DNA from: Pseudomonadota bacterium
GTDB taxonomy: Bacteria > Pseudomonadota > Gammaproteobacteria > Xanthomonadales > Rhodanobacteraceae
Direction: 5' to 3'
Length of the DNA stretch: 64,000 bases
Assembly (NCBI GenBank): GCA_021827205.1
Contig: JAKAWV010000008.1
Coordinates: 1-64,000 of the forward strand
How positions within the stretch are numbered: the stretch's first letter is position 1; each line of letters starts with the position of its first letter. The notes under the pieces are model-generated. The model was not told where the DNA came from. It saw only the letters and a program-made list of their open reading frames with translations, and made no database searches. Positions 1 through 9,190 of this stretch are shown piece after piece. The translations under genes were made by a program, and so were the position numbers.

Positions 1-125
1 GACGCGCCTGCCGACCACGCGCGATCGGGACATCGGCACCCTGCTGCCCACGACCTGGCAGCCGGCGACCTGATCGCACCACGCGCATCTCGCCACCGCG
101 CAAGGTGGCGTGGCCGCACGCTTAC
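1..125 (+). mobile_element. Right-end remnant of a probable IS66-family insertion sequence (C-terminal transposase tail plus terminal IR)
   Basis: Frame from nt 2 reads TRLPTTRDRDIGTLLPTTWQPAT* (stop 71-73), resembling IS66 TnpC C-termini. The element appears to end at ...GGCGTGGCCGCACGCTTAC (121-125); IS66 ends typically read GTAAGCG on the other strand. Truncated by the window edge. Confidence 0.4.
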
Positions 126-224
126 GATCCAACCGTCGGAAGTACTGGCTGCGTCGTCTTCAGGGGACTCAACCCACAACAAAAGCCAAAGCAACAACCG
201 CTCCGCACTTGACAGCGAAAGTCA

Positions 225-290
225 TATCAACGTTTGAATTCACCAGACACGCGCCGCAGGCGCGAGGTCCGGTGGAATGGTGGGTTGGGC
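225..290 (-). repeat. attC-like cassette recombination site (after NTF2-like cassette)
   Basis: On -: R'' GCCCAAC (284-290) matches RYYYAAC; central imperfect palindrome CGCGCCTGCGGCGCG; L'-like AATTCAAAC followed by R' GTTGATA (225-231). Lies just after the terminal TAA of the cassette ORF. Confidence 0.6.
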
Positions 291-303
291 ATCGCCGCGT
301 TCA

Positions 304-675
304 TTAGAGTGCGACAGGCAGATCCATGATGTAGCGCCACGCTCCATCTGAACCCCTTCTCGCTAGCTTAGAGGAGTGCCCCCCGATATCTATCGCATTG
401 CCTGCTCCATCGATGCCCTTAAAGCTTCATTTGGCATGCAGCATAGCCAAGTCATCTTGTTGCACACAGGAAAGCTGAGTAGCTACCAGATCTCCTTGCA
501 AAGTAAGCAGCGCTTTCATTTGCTCTCGAATCTGCTCGTGTCCATTGAGTTGATGTCCGGGAGCCGGGCAAAGAACGGCACTTGTTTCGTATAGGCCCAC
601 CAATCCTTCGAGATCACCGGCGCGGAAAAGCGCGTTGTAATGCTCGTTGAGGTTCTTTGGGTCAGTAACTTTCAC
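304..675 (-). pseudogene. NTF2-like / DUF4440 (SnoaL-type) cassette protein with in-frame premature TGA
   Basis: GTG start at 675 behind AGGAGA; reads VKVTDPKNLNEHYNALFRAGDLEGLVGLYE...DLAMLHAK then TGA (427-429). The same frame continues SFKGIDGAGNAIDIGGHSSKLARRGSDGAWRYIMDLPVAL to TAA at 304-306, the expected family C-terminus. Confidence 0.75.
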
Positions 676-720
676 GTGCGTCTCCTTTTGTGTGTCTGCA
701 ATGGTAGAACTGGAATCGCG

Positions 721-778
721 GCCCAACGCTTGAGGTAACCGGCGCAAACCCGCGCAGCGGGTGAGCATCCAGTTGACC
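721..778 (-). repeat. attC-like cassette recombination site (after membrane-protein cassette)
   Basis: On -: GGTCAAC (R''-like, 772-778), central hairpin ACCCGCTGCGCGGGT, L' GGTTACCTCAAGC, R' GTTGGGC (721-727), a perfect GTTRRRY. Confidence 0.75.
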
Positions 779-781
779 GAG

Positions 782-1144
782 TTAGGGGCCGCGCCGCCGA
801 CGCCGCCACTGCTTAAACTCATGCGCGTAGCCATACCACTGGCCCGCTGCTCTTTGACGAGCGACCGCGGCAGCCATAACTACCGCTACGACAAAAAGTA
901 TGGCCCAAAACGCGAGGTCGCCCGACGATGCGCCTTGAATGTAAGCACGCGCAAACATTGCCGCTGCGAACAGCGCTGGCGTGACCTTACTAGCGAAGTA
1001 GACAGCGCGACCACGCGGTGTGGTTGTTACGGTTGTAGCATCTGGCTGGCGCACCAACCAGAAGGTGGACGCGAGCTTTACCGCCACCAAGAAAACGGCA
1101 GCGCCCAACAGGGCTGATTGAACTTGTGACGAGTCCATAAGCAT
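782..1144 (-). CDS. Small membrane protein, cassette-borne, unknown function
   Basis: ORF 782..1186; plausible start MLMDSS at 1144. Several hydrophobic segments; flanked by attC-like sites. Confidence 0.6.
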   Translation of the reverse strand: MLMDSSQVQSALLGAAVFLVAVKLASTFWLVRQPDATTVTTTPRGRAVYFASKVTPALFAAAMFARAYIQGASSGDLAFWAILFVVAVVMAAAVARQRAAGQWYGYAHEFKQWRRRRRGP

Positions 1145-1180
1145 GCGCTCTTTTTTGTCTTGCGAGACAGCCAGTCGAGG

Positions 1181-1243
1181 CGTCAACGTAAAGTTGAGGG
1201 GCGCGCCGCTTTTGGCGCGTCCCGCTCGAACGCCATGTTCGAC
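1181..1243 (-). repeat. attC-like cassette recombination site (after methyltransferase cassette)
   Basis: On -: GTCGAAC (1237-1243), GTTCGAGC, palindromic core GGACGCGCCAAAAGCGGCGCGCC, CTCAAC, GTTGACG (1181-1187). The core is identical to that of the MAPEG-cassette attC. Confidence 0.65.
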
Positions 1244-1249
1244 AGAGGG

Positions 1250-1912
1250 TCACTTGACGAGTTCGAGGACAAGATTGATTCCGAGGGGCTGCGTCGATTC
1301 GAGGCGAAGCGGAGTGGCTGTGACGAGTTCTTCGAACTGCTCCCTGTTGTACGCGCCGCTCCGCTGGATCATGAAAGCGATTCCCATCATGAGTGCGGTG
1401 CCGCCCTTGAGCCCAATCTTGGACGCGTAGGTCTTCCAGTCCCGGCCGGTGGCATCGTGATTCACATCGACGATGAGCACTCTGCCGCCCGGTCTGAGCA
1501 CCCGATACATCTCGCACAAGACCGCGACGGGGTTCTGGAAGTTCTTCACCGCCCATGAGCAGAAGACCAGATCGAAGGCGTCGCCAGCGAAGGGCATCGA
1601 GCCTGCGTCAGCCTCCAGGAAGGTGACCTCGACCCGCTCGCGTGTCGCATTGGCGCGCGCGATCTCGACCAAGTCCGCGCTGATGTCCAGACCCGTGACG
1701 CCGAACGTGCCGAGCTTCGCGAGCGCAGTACAGAAGTACCCGGGCCCGGTCGCGACGTCGAGGACCGAACCGCCTGCTGGCGTTCGGGATGCTGCGAACT
1801 CTGCGTATGATCCCAGATCACGCATCCGATAAAGCCGTGAGAACTCGTCGTACCGCTGCGCCTTCTTGCCGTCGACGCTGAGACTCCTCGATCTACGGGC
1901 ATGCTTCAGCAT
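1250..1912 (-). CDS. Class I SAM-dependent methyltransferase (UbiE-like), gene cassette
   Basis: Motif I VLDVATGPGYF, LDISADLVEIAR, FDLVFCSWAVKNF, YRVLRPGGRVLIVDV; ORF sits directly between attC-like sites. Confidence 0.85.
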   Translation of the reverse strand: MLKHARRSRSLSVDGKKAQRYDEFSRLYRMRDLGSYAEFAASRTPAGGSVLDVATGPGYFCTALAKLGTFGVTGLDISADLVEIARANATRERVEVTFLEADAGSMPFAGDAFDLVFCSWAVKNFQNPVAVLCEMYRVLRPGGRVLIVDVNHDATGRDWKTYASKIGLKGGTALMMGIAFMIQRSGAYNREQFEELVTATPLRLESTQPLGINLVLELVK

Positions 1913-1956
1913 GTACTGATCTCCAACTTGGCAGCCGGATGAACGGCGCAGGTTCG

Positions 1957-2010
1957 GTCGAACGCAGAGCTAACCGGCGCGCCGCTTTTGGCGCGTCCGG
2001 GTTGAGCGAG
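1957..2010 (-). repeat. 3' part of an attC-like site (L''-loop-L'-R') separated from its R'' by an IS
   Basis: On -: CTCAACCCGGACGCGCCAAAAGCGGCGCGCCGGTTAGCTCTGCGTTCGAC; R'' GTCTAAC lies 600 nt away at 2615-2621 next to the MAPEG stop codon. Confidence 0.65.
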
Positions 2011-2614
2011 TAAAAAGAGACTTCCTCCCCTTTCGGCCTCGAGGGCCATGATGGTTGCTACAACCGTCAGCAGAAGAGGAAGTCTCCATGAGCACTATAA
2101 CCATCGGCGTGGATTTGGCGAAGAGCGTGTTTTCGGTGTGTGCGGTGGATGACGCCGGACACGTGCAGCGGCGGCAGGATCTTGGGCGTGAGGCGTTTGC
2201 GCTGTGGCTCGCGCAGGTGCCGGCGGGCACCGTGGTAGCGATGGAGGCCTGCAGCGGCGCGCACCACTGGGCGCGGCGCTGTCTGGAGGTCGGGCTGCAG
2301 CCGCGCTTGATAGCAGCGCAGTTCGTGACGCCGTTCCGCAAGAGCCGCACGCTGAAGAACGACCGCAACGACGCCGAGGCGATCGCCACGGCGGCGCGAC
2401 AGGGCAACATGCGCTTTGTGCCAATCAAGTCGGTCGAGCAACAGGCGCGGCTGGCATGGCATCGGGTGCGCGAGGGCTACAAGACCGAATCGCTGGCGAT
2501 CGGCAATCGCCTGCGCGGCCTGTTGGCCGAGTTCGGCATCGTCATCGCCAACAGCGACGTGGCGTTGCGGCGGGCACTGGCCGACCTGGATCAACACGCT
2601 GCATTGCCGGGCGT
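2011..2614 (+). mobile_element. Truncated IS110/IS1111-family element inserted in an attC
   Basis: Contains the N-terminal half of an IS110-type transposase; flanked by the two halves of one attC-like site. Inverted repeat GAGACTTCCTC / GAGGAAGTCTC near its left end (2017-2082). Exact boundaries uncertain. Confidence 0.7.
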
Positions 2615-2633
2615 GTTAGACCTCACCCGATGA
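2088..2633 (+). pseudogene. IS110-family transposase, C-terminally truncated
   Basis: MSTITIGVDLAKSVFSVCAVDD...MEACSGAHHWAR...FRKSRTLKNDRNDAEAIATAARQG matches the DEDD N-terminal domain. The C-terminal Tnp_20-type domain is absent; the ORF runs into attC sequence. Confidence 0.85.
2615..2621 (-). repeat. attC R'' half-site (GTCTAAC) of the MAPEG cassette
   Basis: Two bases after the MAPEG TGA on -: TGAGGTCTAACAC; perfect RYYYAAC, abutting the IS110 remnant. Confidence 0.6.
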
Positions 2634-3042
2634 CGCCACGCAACAATGCGAGCGCCCAATAAATAGCGATTGAAACCTGTATGGCGAACGCCAAGAACCG
2701 AACATTTACAGCCATAGCGCTTAATGACGCTAAATGAACGGACGACTGCACCAAGCGTGCGCCCAGAAAAAAAAGTGCAAGAGGATCCGTAACTGAGGTT
2801 TGGCCAGTGAGAAGGGCAGCCAAGAGCAGGCCACCGAAAACTGGAAAGCTCTCGACACAATTGGCATGTGCTCGTGCAAGGCGCTGCATGAAAGGCGAGA
2901 GATTGGCGTTGTCGGGCTTGAACTGACGCGGATCGAATTTACTGACTACGACCAACCTGACTCTGGCTAGCTCCATCGTGAGCAGGAGCAGCAACGTCCA
3001 GGCTATGAAGCCGACTAGTACGATGGCGCTGATGCTGTGCAT
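2623..3042 (-). CDS. MAPEG family membrane protein, first cassette
   Basis: MHSISAIVLVGFIAWTLLLLLTMELARVRLVV...RLARAHANCVESFPVFGGLLLAA...RLVQSSVHL typical of MAPEG. Confidence 0.85.
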   Translation of the reverse strand: MHSISAIVLVGFIAWTLLLLLTMELARVRLVVVSKFDPRQFKPDNANLSPFMQRLARAHANCVESFPVFGGLLLAALLTGQTSVTDPLALFFLGARLVQSSVHLASLSAMAVNVRFLAFAIQVSIAIYWALALLRGVIG

Positions 3043-3099
3043 AAAAATCCCCCTTTTGGCCGTGTGGGGTCAACTACTATTCGGTTGTGAAGTGAAGCC

Positions 3100-3232
3100 T
3101 GGTTCCACCGCCTAATTCGTGTGTGCGGACGTCGGTGATCAGAGCCGCCCTACATGAATCACGTCTTCCAGCCATCGCGCCGCCTAAAACCGCCGCCTAA
3201 TCTCGCAGCCTTCTTCCCGCGCAGCGATCACG
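3100..3232. promoter_or_regulatory. Candidate attI / integrase promoter region
   Basis: Between the divergent intI and first cassette; three copies of CCGCCTAA (TTAGGCGG on -) at 3108-3115, 3180-3187 and 3193-3200, resembling GTTAGGC-type core sites. Confidence 0.4.
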
Positions 3233-4271
3233 ATGCCGGCATCCTCTCACCCCGAATTCGCACCAGCAAGTGCCCCCGGCACCGCGCCGCCGCCACGCCT
3301 GCTTAATGTGATGCGTGCCCGCATGTGCCGCGAAGCCAATCCCTGTTCGGGACGTCGACTCAGTTTGTCCCTGCGCACCGAGGAGGCCTATGTGGGCTGG
3401 GTGCGGCGTTTCATCCGGGCGCATGACCGGCGCCACCCGCGCACGCTGGGCGCACGCGTGGTCGAGGCATTTCTCACCCTGTTGGCAACACGCGATCGGG
3501 TTTCAGCCTCCACGCAGAACCAGGCGCTGTCAGCGCTGCTGTTTCTGTATCGCGAAGTGCTGGCGGTTGATCTGCCGTGGCTGGACAACGTGGTGCGCGC
3601 GAAGCGACCGCAGCGTTTGCCGACGGTGTTGTCACAGGACGAGGCACGACGCTTGCTGGCAGCGATGGATGGACGTTCGTGGCTGATCGCCAGCCTGCTT
3701 TTACGGTACCGGCATGCGCCTGATGGTCGAGGCCAGCGCGCATATGCGATGCGTTGAAGCGCATCGCGTGCGCCGGGCGAGGAGGAGGCAGGAAGCCGAC
3801 TGGAGATGCGCTTCAGGGATGAATCTCGAGTCGCGGCTTCGGCCACCTCGGCCACGCGTCTGCCGCATGCGCTGGCGCGCGAATACCCGGGCGCCGCGCG
3901 CGAGTGGGTGTGGCAGTACGCGTTCCCGGCCCGCACGCGCAGCATCGATCCGCGCAGCGGCGTGGAGCGCCGGCATCACCTGGATGAAACCGTGCTGCAG
4001 CGCGCGGTGAAGCGGGCGGTGCGGCGCAGCGGCCTTGGCAAGCCCGCGACCTGCCACACGCTGCGACATTCGTTTGCCACGCATCTGATCGAGGCCGGTT
4101 CGGATATCCGCACGGTCCATGAGCTTCTGGTCACAGTGACGTCAAGGCCACACCGCCGTTCCTGCATCCCTGCGCTCGCGGCATTCGTACATCCATGTAC
4201 AGCAGATCTACACCCATGTCCGCAACCGCGGCGCCGGCGGCGTGCGCAGCCCGCTGGATCGGGTGGGCTGA
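3233..4271 (+). pseudogene. intI: Integron integrase IntI (tyrosine recombinase), inactivated by frameshifts
   Basis: LRTEEAYVGWVRRFIRAHDRRHPR... then, in other frames, [62 protein letters not shown]...[26 protein letters not shown] and [22 protein letters not shown]. The frame changes near 3704-3720, again before about 3800, and near 4131. Confidence 0.9.
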
Positions 4272-4289
4272 GCGTGCTACGCGCCACCC

Positions 4290-5387
<1,098 letters not shown>

Positions 5388-5420
5388 GATGCGTGTCGCC
5401 GCGCGGGGAGAACGGCGATT

Positions 5421-5885
5421 TTACGCTGCGCCGATCAGGCCGCGCGCGATCAGCAGTTGCCGCGCTTCGCTGGCATCCTGCTCGAACCAGGCGCGCGCGC
5501 TGCCCAGGCGAAAACTGTAGCCCCAGGCGTCCATGTCGGCCTGCATGCGCGCGCGGCCGCCGCCGGGCAGGGCATCGGCCAGCACGATTTGCAGATAACA
5601 GGTGGCGTCTTCTTCCTCGATCGAGTCGGTGGCGTCGGTGTGCACCAGCGCGCGGCGCGCGGGCGGCAGCACGAGCAGGTGGCAGGCCTCGTGCAGCAGC
5701 GAGTGCACGGGCGTATCGGGGCGCGCATACACGCGCGTGCCGATCACGCCGGCCTCGCGCTCACCCCAGTAGCTGCCGGGTATGGCCGCGCCGGACGCGA
5801 CTTCGACCAGTTGCAGTCCGTGACGCGCCAGCAGCGCGCGCGGCGCATCGAAACCGAGATCAGATAGAAGCAGGACGGTGGACAT
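5421..5885 (-). CDS. Conserved hypothetical protein with HEACH-type putative metal-binding motif
   Basis: Start [23 protein letters not shown]; contains [17 protein letters not shown]. Confidence 0.75.
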   Translation of the reverse strand: MSTVLLLSDLGFDAPRALLARHGLQLVEVASGAAIPGSYWGEREAGVIGTRVYARPDTPVHSLLHEACHLLVLPPARRALVHTDATDSIEEEDATCYLQIVLADALPGGGRARMQADMDAWGYSFRLGSARAWFEQDASEARQLLIARGLIGAA

Positions 5886-5975
5886 GCAGTAGCTGCAACG
5901 ACAGGTGAGATGTGGCCGAACAGCCATATGCGTGGAGTATCAGACTTTTGATCGAGTCCGGAGTTCTCTCACGTT

Positions 5976-6086
5976 GTCATGCCCGCGCAGAGCCTGCCCC
6001 CGCGGAGGTGGGGGCGGGCATCCGGTTGCAAGCCACGCGCCAGCGGGCTGGATCCCCGGTTCGCGCTGCGCACGCCCGGGGATGAC
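5976..6086. repeat. Intergenic REP-like imperfect palindrome
   Basis: GTCATGCCCGCG...GGGCATCC...CTGGATCCCCGG...GCCCGGGGATGAC, a common proteobacterial intergenic repeat pattern. Confidence 0.55.
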
Positions 6087-6181
6087 GAGGAGACAAGCGG
6101 CGCCGCGCGATGCTTCCGGTACACATCCAGTTTCCGCATCCATCCGGCATCCGGCTTTCTGATCCCGAGTCCGCAGCCGCC

Positions 6182-6451
6182 TCAGCCCGTCGCGCCCGGC
6201 TTGTGCTCGGGCAGCGCCACGGACAGCTCCAGCACCTCGTGCTCGCCGTCGCGCTCGACCTGGATGTTGATCGCGTCCAGATCGACGTGCACGTACTTGC
6301 GGATCACCGCGAGCAATTCGGTGCGCAGCATCGGCAGGTAGTCGGGCGTGTTGCGCGAGGAACGTTCCTGCGACACGATGATGCGCAGGCGTTCCTTGGC
6401 GATGCTGGCGGTGTTCTTGGGGCGCGTCCTGAGAAAATCGAGTATGCCCAT
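6182..6451 (-). CDS. minE: Cell division topological specificity factor MinE
   Basis: MGILDFLRTRPKNTASIAKERLRIIVSQERSSRNTPDYLPMLRTELLAVIRKYVHVD. Confidence 0.95.
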   Translation of the reverse strand: MGILDFLRTRPKNTASIAKERLRIIVSQERSSRNTPDYLPMLRTELLAVIRKYVHVDLDAINIQVERDGEHEVLELSVALPEHKPGATG

Positions 6452-6505
6452 GTTCAAGCCCTCCACCGCGAGCCGGTGGCGCGGATGGGTGTGGTCATCA
6501 TGGCC

Positions 6506-7318
6506 TCAGCTCCCGAACATGCGCTTGAACAGGCCTTTCTTCGCCGCCTCGGTGAAGCGCATCGGGCGCTCCTCGCCGAGCAGCCGCGCGATGGCATCGA
6601 CATAGGCCTGACCGGCGTTGGAGGTCGCGTCGAGGATCACCGGTACGCCCTGGTTGGAGGCGCTGAGCACGCTGTCGTGCTCGGGGATCACGCCGAGCAC
6701 CGGCAGGCCCAGCACTTCCTCGACATCGCCGATGCTGAGCATCTGCCCGCTGCTGACGCGCTCGGGGTTGTAGCGCGTCAGCAGCAGGTGCGCGGGCACG
6801 CCGCCCTTGCCGTTTTCGGCGTGGCGCGTCTTGCTAGACAGCAGGCCGAGGATGCGATCCGAGTCGCGCACGCTGGACACCTCGGGGTTGACCACCACCA
6901 GCGCGCGATCGGCGAAGTACATGGCCAGAAACGCGCCTTTCTCGATGCCGGCCGGCGAGTCGCAGACGATGTAGTCGAAGCCGTCGGTCTTGAGTTCATC
7001 GAGCACGCGGCCCACGCCGTCCTGGGTCAGCGCCTCCTTGTCGCGCGTCTGCGAGGCCGCCAGCACGTACAGGTTGTCGTGGCGCTTGTCGCGGATCAGC
7101 GACTGCTTGAGCGTGGCCTCCTGGTGGATGACGTTGACGAAGTCGTACACCACGCGCCGCTCGCAGCCCATGATCAGATCGAGGTTGCGCAGGCCGACGT
7201 CGAAATCGATGACCGCGACTTTCTTGCCCTGCATGGCGAGGCCGGTGGCCAGCGATGCGCTGGTCGTGGTCTTGCCCACCCCCCCCTTGCCGGAGGTGAC
7301 GACGATGGTTTCGGTCAA
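6506..7318 (-). CDS. minD: Septum site-determining ATPase MinD
   Basis: MTETIVVTSGKGGVGKTTTSASLATGLAMQGKKVAVIDFDVGLRNLDLIMGCERRVVYDFVNVI. Confidence 0.97.
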   Translation of the reverse strand: MTETIVVTSGKGGVGKTTTSASLATGLAMQGKKVAVIDFDVGLRNLDLIMGCERRVVYDFVNVIHQEATLKQSLIRDKRHDNLYVLAASQTRDKEALTQDGVGRVLDELKTDGFDYIVCDSPAGIEKGAFLAMYFADRALVVVNPEVSSVRDSDRILGLLSSKTRHAENGKGGVPAHLLLTRYNPERVSSGQMLSIGDVEEVLGLPVLGVIPEHDSVLSASNQGVPVILDATSNAGQAYVDAIARLLGEERPMRFTEAAKKGLFKRMFGS

Positions 7319-7358
7319 AGCTTGTCTCCCGTGTTGCGTGATGGTGTCGAGCGCACGC

Positions 7359-8150
7359 TCAGCGGTCCAGCCGCGCGATCAGCAATTTTTCCCCTTCCAG
7401 CCAGCATTGCACAGCGCGGCCTTCGAGGTCATCGGGAATTTCCTCGAAGGTGCGATAGCGGCCGGCGATGGACACCAGTTCGGCGTGGAAGGTCTGGCAG
7501 TAGATGCGCGCCTGTTCGTTGCCGCCGGCACCGGCGAGGGCGCGGCCTCGCAGGCTGCCGTAGATGTGGATGCTGCCGTCGCTGATCACCTCGGCGCCGG
7601 CGGCGACGTTGGCGGTGACCACCAGATCGCGCGCCTCGGCGTACACCTGCTGGCCCGAGCGCACCGCCTGGGCGTGGTGCAGAGTCGGGGCGCTGGCGGC
7701 GGTAGGGCTGACGACGGCGGCTGGCGCGACTTCGGCTTCAGCCGCGCGCGCGCGGCGCGGCGTGGGCGTGGATTCTGGCGCCGCCGCCGCGGCGGTGTTT
7801 GCTTGCGCGGGTTCGTAGGCGGCGCGGAACTTGGCGATCAGCGGCAGGTTCAGCGCCTCGGCCAAAGCTTCGATGTGACGGGTGCCGTAGGCCAGCGCCA
7901 CGGGCAGCATGCCGGCGGCGCGCACCGCATCGAGCAGGGCGGCGGTGGCGTCGCGGTCGATGTCCTGTGGCAAATGGCCGAGATCCAGCACCACGGCGGC
8001 GCGCGCGAACAACTGCGGCGCCTTGTGCACGCGCTCGGCCAGCGCGGCCTGCAGCGCGGCAGGATCGTTGCCGGTGACGCGCACGTTGGCGATGCCGACC
8101 TGGCCGAAGCGCAGGTCGCACACGCTGTCCCCCGCGGGTTTGGCCGCCAT
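7359..8150 (-). CDS. minC: Septum site-determining protein MinC
   Basis: Upstream of minD; C-terminal beta-helix GQQVYAEARDLVVTANVAAGAEVISDGSIHIYGSLRGRALAGAGGNEQARIYCQTFHAELVSIAGRY. Confidence 0.93.
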   Translation of the reverse strand: MAAKPAGDSVCDLRFGQVGIANVRVTGNDPAALQAALAERVHKAPQLFARAAVVLDLGHLPQDIDRDATAALLDAVRAAGMLPVALAYGTRHIEALAEALNLPLIAKFRAAYEPAQANTAAAAAPESTPTPRRARAAEAEVAPAAVVSPTAASAPTLHHAQAVRSGQQVYAEARDLVVTANVAAGAEVISDGSIHIYGSLRGRALAGAGGNEQARIYCQTFHAELVSIAGRYRTFEEIPDDLEGRAVQCWLEGEKLLIARLDR

Positions 8151-8158
8151 GCGCGCGC

Positions 8159-8764
8159 TCAGGCCTGCGCCGCAACGCGCTGTGCCGTGCGCGCCGGCAC
8201 GTCGCGGCTGCGCAGCCAGGGCAGGTCGGGCAGGCCGCCTTGCGCCAGATAGGTATCGCGCACGAACGCGAAGCTGCACAATTCCTTGCCCAGCAGGCTG
8301 ACACGGCGCTCGACGCCGGGCATCAGTTGCTGGCCCAACTCGCGAAAACCGTAGGTGCCGTGGAACAGCACCAGGGCGTCGTTGGGCGGCTCCAGGAATA
8401 CCTCGCAGGCCAGCAGCGGCACGCGCACCTCGGCGTGGCTGTGCACGTCGGCGTAGAACACGCGCCCGAGGCCGCGCCCGCGCATGTTGCCGGCGATCAC
8501 CACGCGGTCGATGTAGACGAAGGCCGGATGGCGTTCGGCGAACCAGCGAAAGTTGGGACTGTCGTGCGCGGCGTGCTCGCGGAAGGCGATCAAGAATCCG
8601 GCGGCGTGGCCGTCGACCTCGGCGATGCGGAAGTAATCGGCGTTGTCGTACAAGCGCCGCAGGCGCTCGCCGTCCAGCGGCAGGATGCCGGGGCCGGCGG
8701 CGTTGTTGATCGCCAGCACGGCGTCCAGATCGTTCTCGCAAGCCTCGCGCAGCGCCAGACTCAT
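8159..8764 (-). CDS. GNAT family N-acetyltransferase
   Basis: MSLALREACENDLDAVLAINNAAG...YIDRVVIAGNMRGRGLGRVFYADVHSHA. Confidence 0.85.
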   Translation of the reverse strand: MSLALREACENDLDAVLAINNAAGPGILPLDGERLRRLYDNADYFRIAEVDGHAAGFLIAFREHAAHDSPNFRWFAERHPAFVYIDRVVIAGNMRGRGLGRVFYADVHSHAEVRVPLLACEVFLEPPNDALVLFHGTYGFRELGQQLMPGVERRVSLLGKELCSFAFVRDTYLAQGGLPDLPWLRSRDVPARTAQRVAAQA

Positions 8765-9024
8765 GCCGTACTCCCGGTGATGCGGGGCCATTGTTGCGCC
8801 CGGCGACGCGGCATTATCGCATCGGATTCGCGTCGAAGTTCAGTTGGTTTCCATTCCCCCGCCGGGGTGAGGCAGCGCGCCCATGATCTGCCGCGGGCAG
8901 ATCATGCGCTGCCGAACGCCCGAGCGCTGTGCGTGAGGGCCGGGACGAGGTGGCCGCAGCGCCGGAAGGGTTCGACCTTGCACCGGTGCTAGCACAATCC
9001 GGACCCACCCCAACCCCTGCCTTG

Positions 9025-9113
9025 GGGACTTCCGTTGGTCGCCCCTCAGGGACTTCCGTTGGTCGCCCCTCAGGGACTTCCGTTGGTCGCCCCTCAGGGA
9101 CTTCCGTTGGTCG
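9025..9113. repeat. 24-bp tandem repeat, about 3.7 copies (GGGACTTCCGTTGGTCGCCCCTCA)
   Basis: Exact units 9025-9048, 9049-9072, 9073-9096, partial 9097-9113. Confidence 0.97.
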
Positions 9114-9190
9114 TCTCCCGGTGGAAGAGGGGCTATCGCGTGCGATCCGGCATCGCCGCGCGCTTGCCTTGCGCGCTGCCGCGTGCATGA

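Noticed and set aside
110-307. 65-aa + strand ORF
   Set aside because: Runs through the attC-like site and an IS terminus; no recognisable protein signal.
2011-2087. IS110 bridge-RNA locus upstream of the transposase
   Set aside because: The segment is only about 75 nt and the element is truncated; a bridge RNA cannot be supported from this remnant.
5388-5420. FMN riboswitch upstream of ribBA
   Set aside because: Only about 33 nt separate ribBA from the upstream gene; no room for an RFN element there.
6110-7585. 491-aa + strand ORF antisense to minE/minD/minC
   Set aside because: Shadow of conserved minCDE; low-complexity composition.
9025-9113. CRISPR array
   Set aside because: Units are contiguous with no unique spacers; it is a simple tandem repeat.
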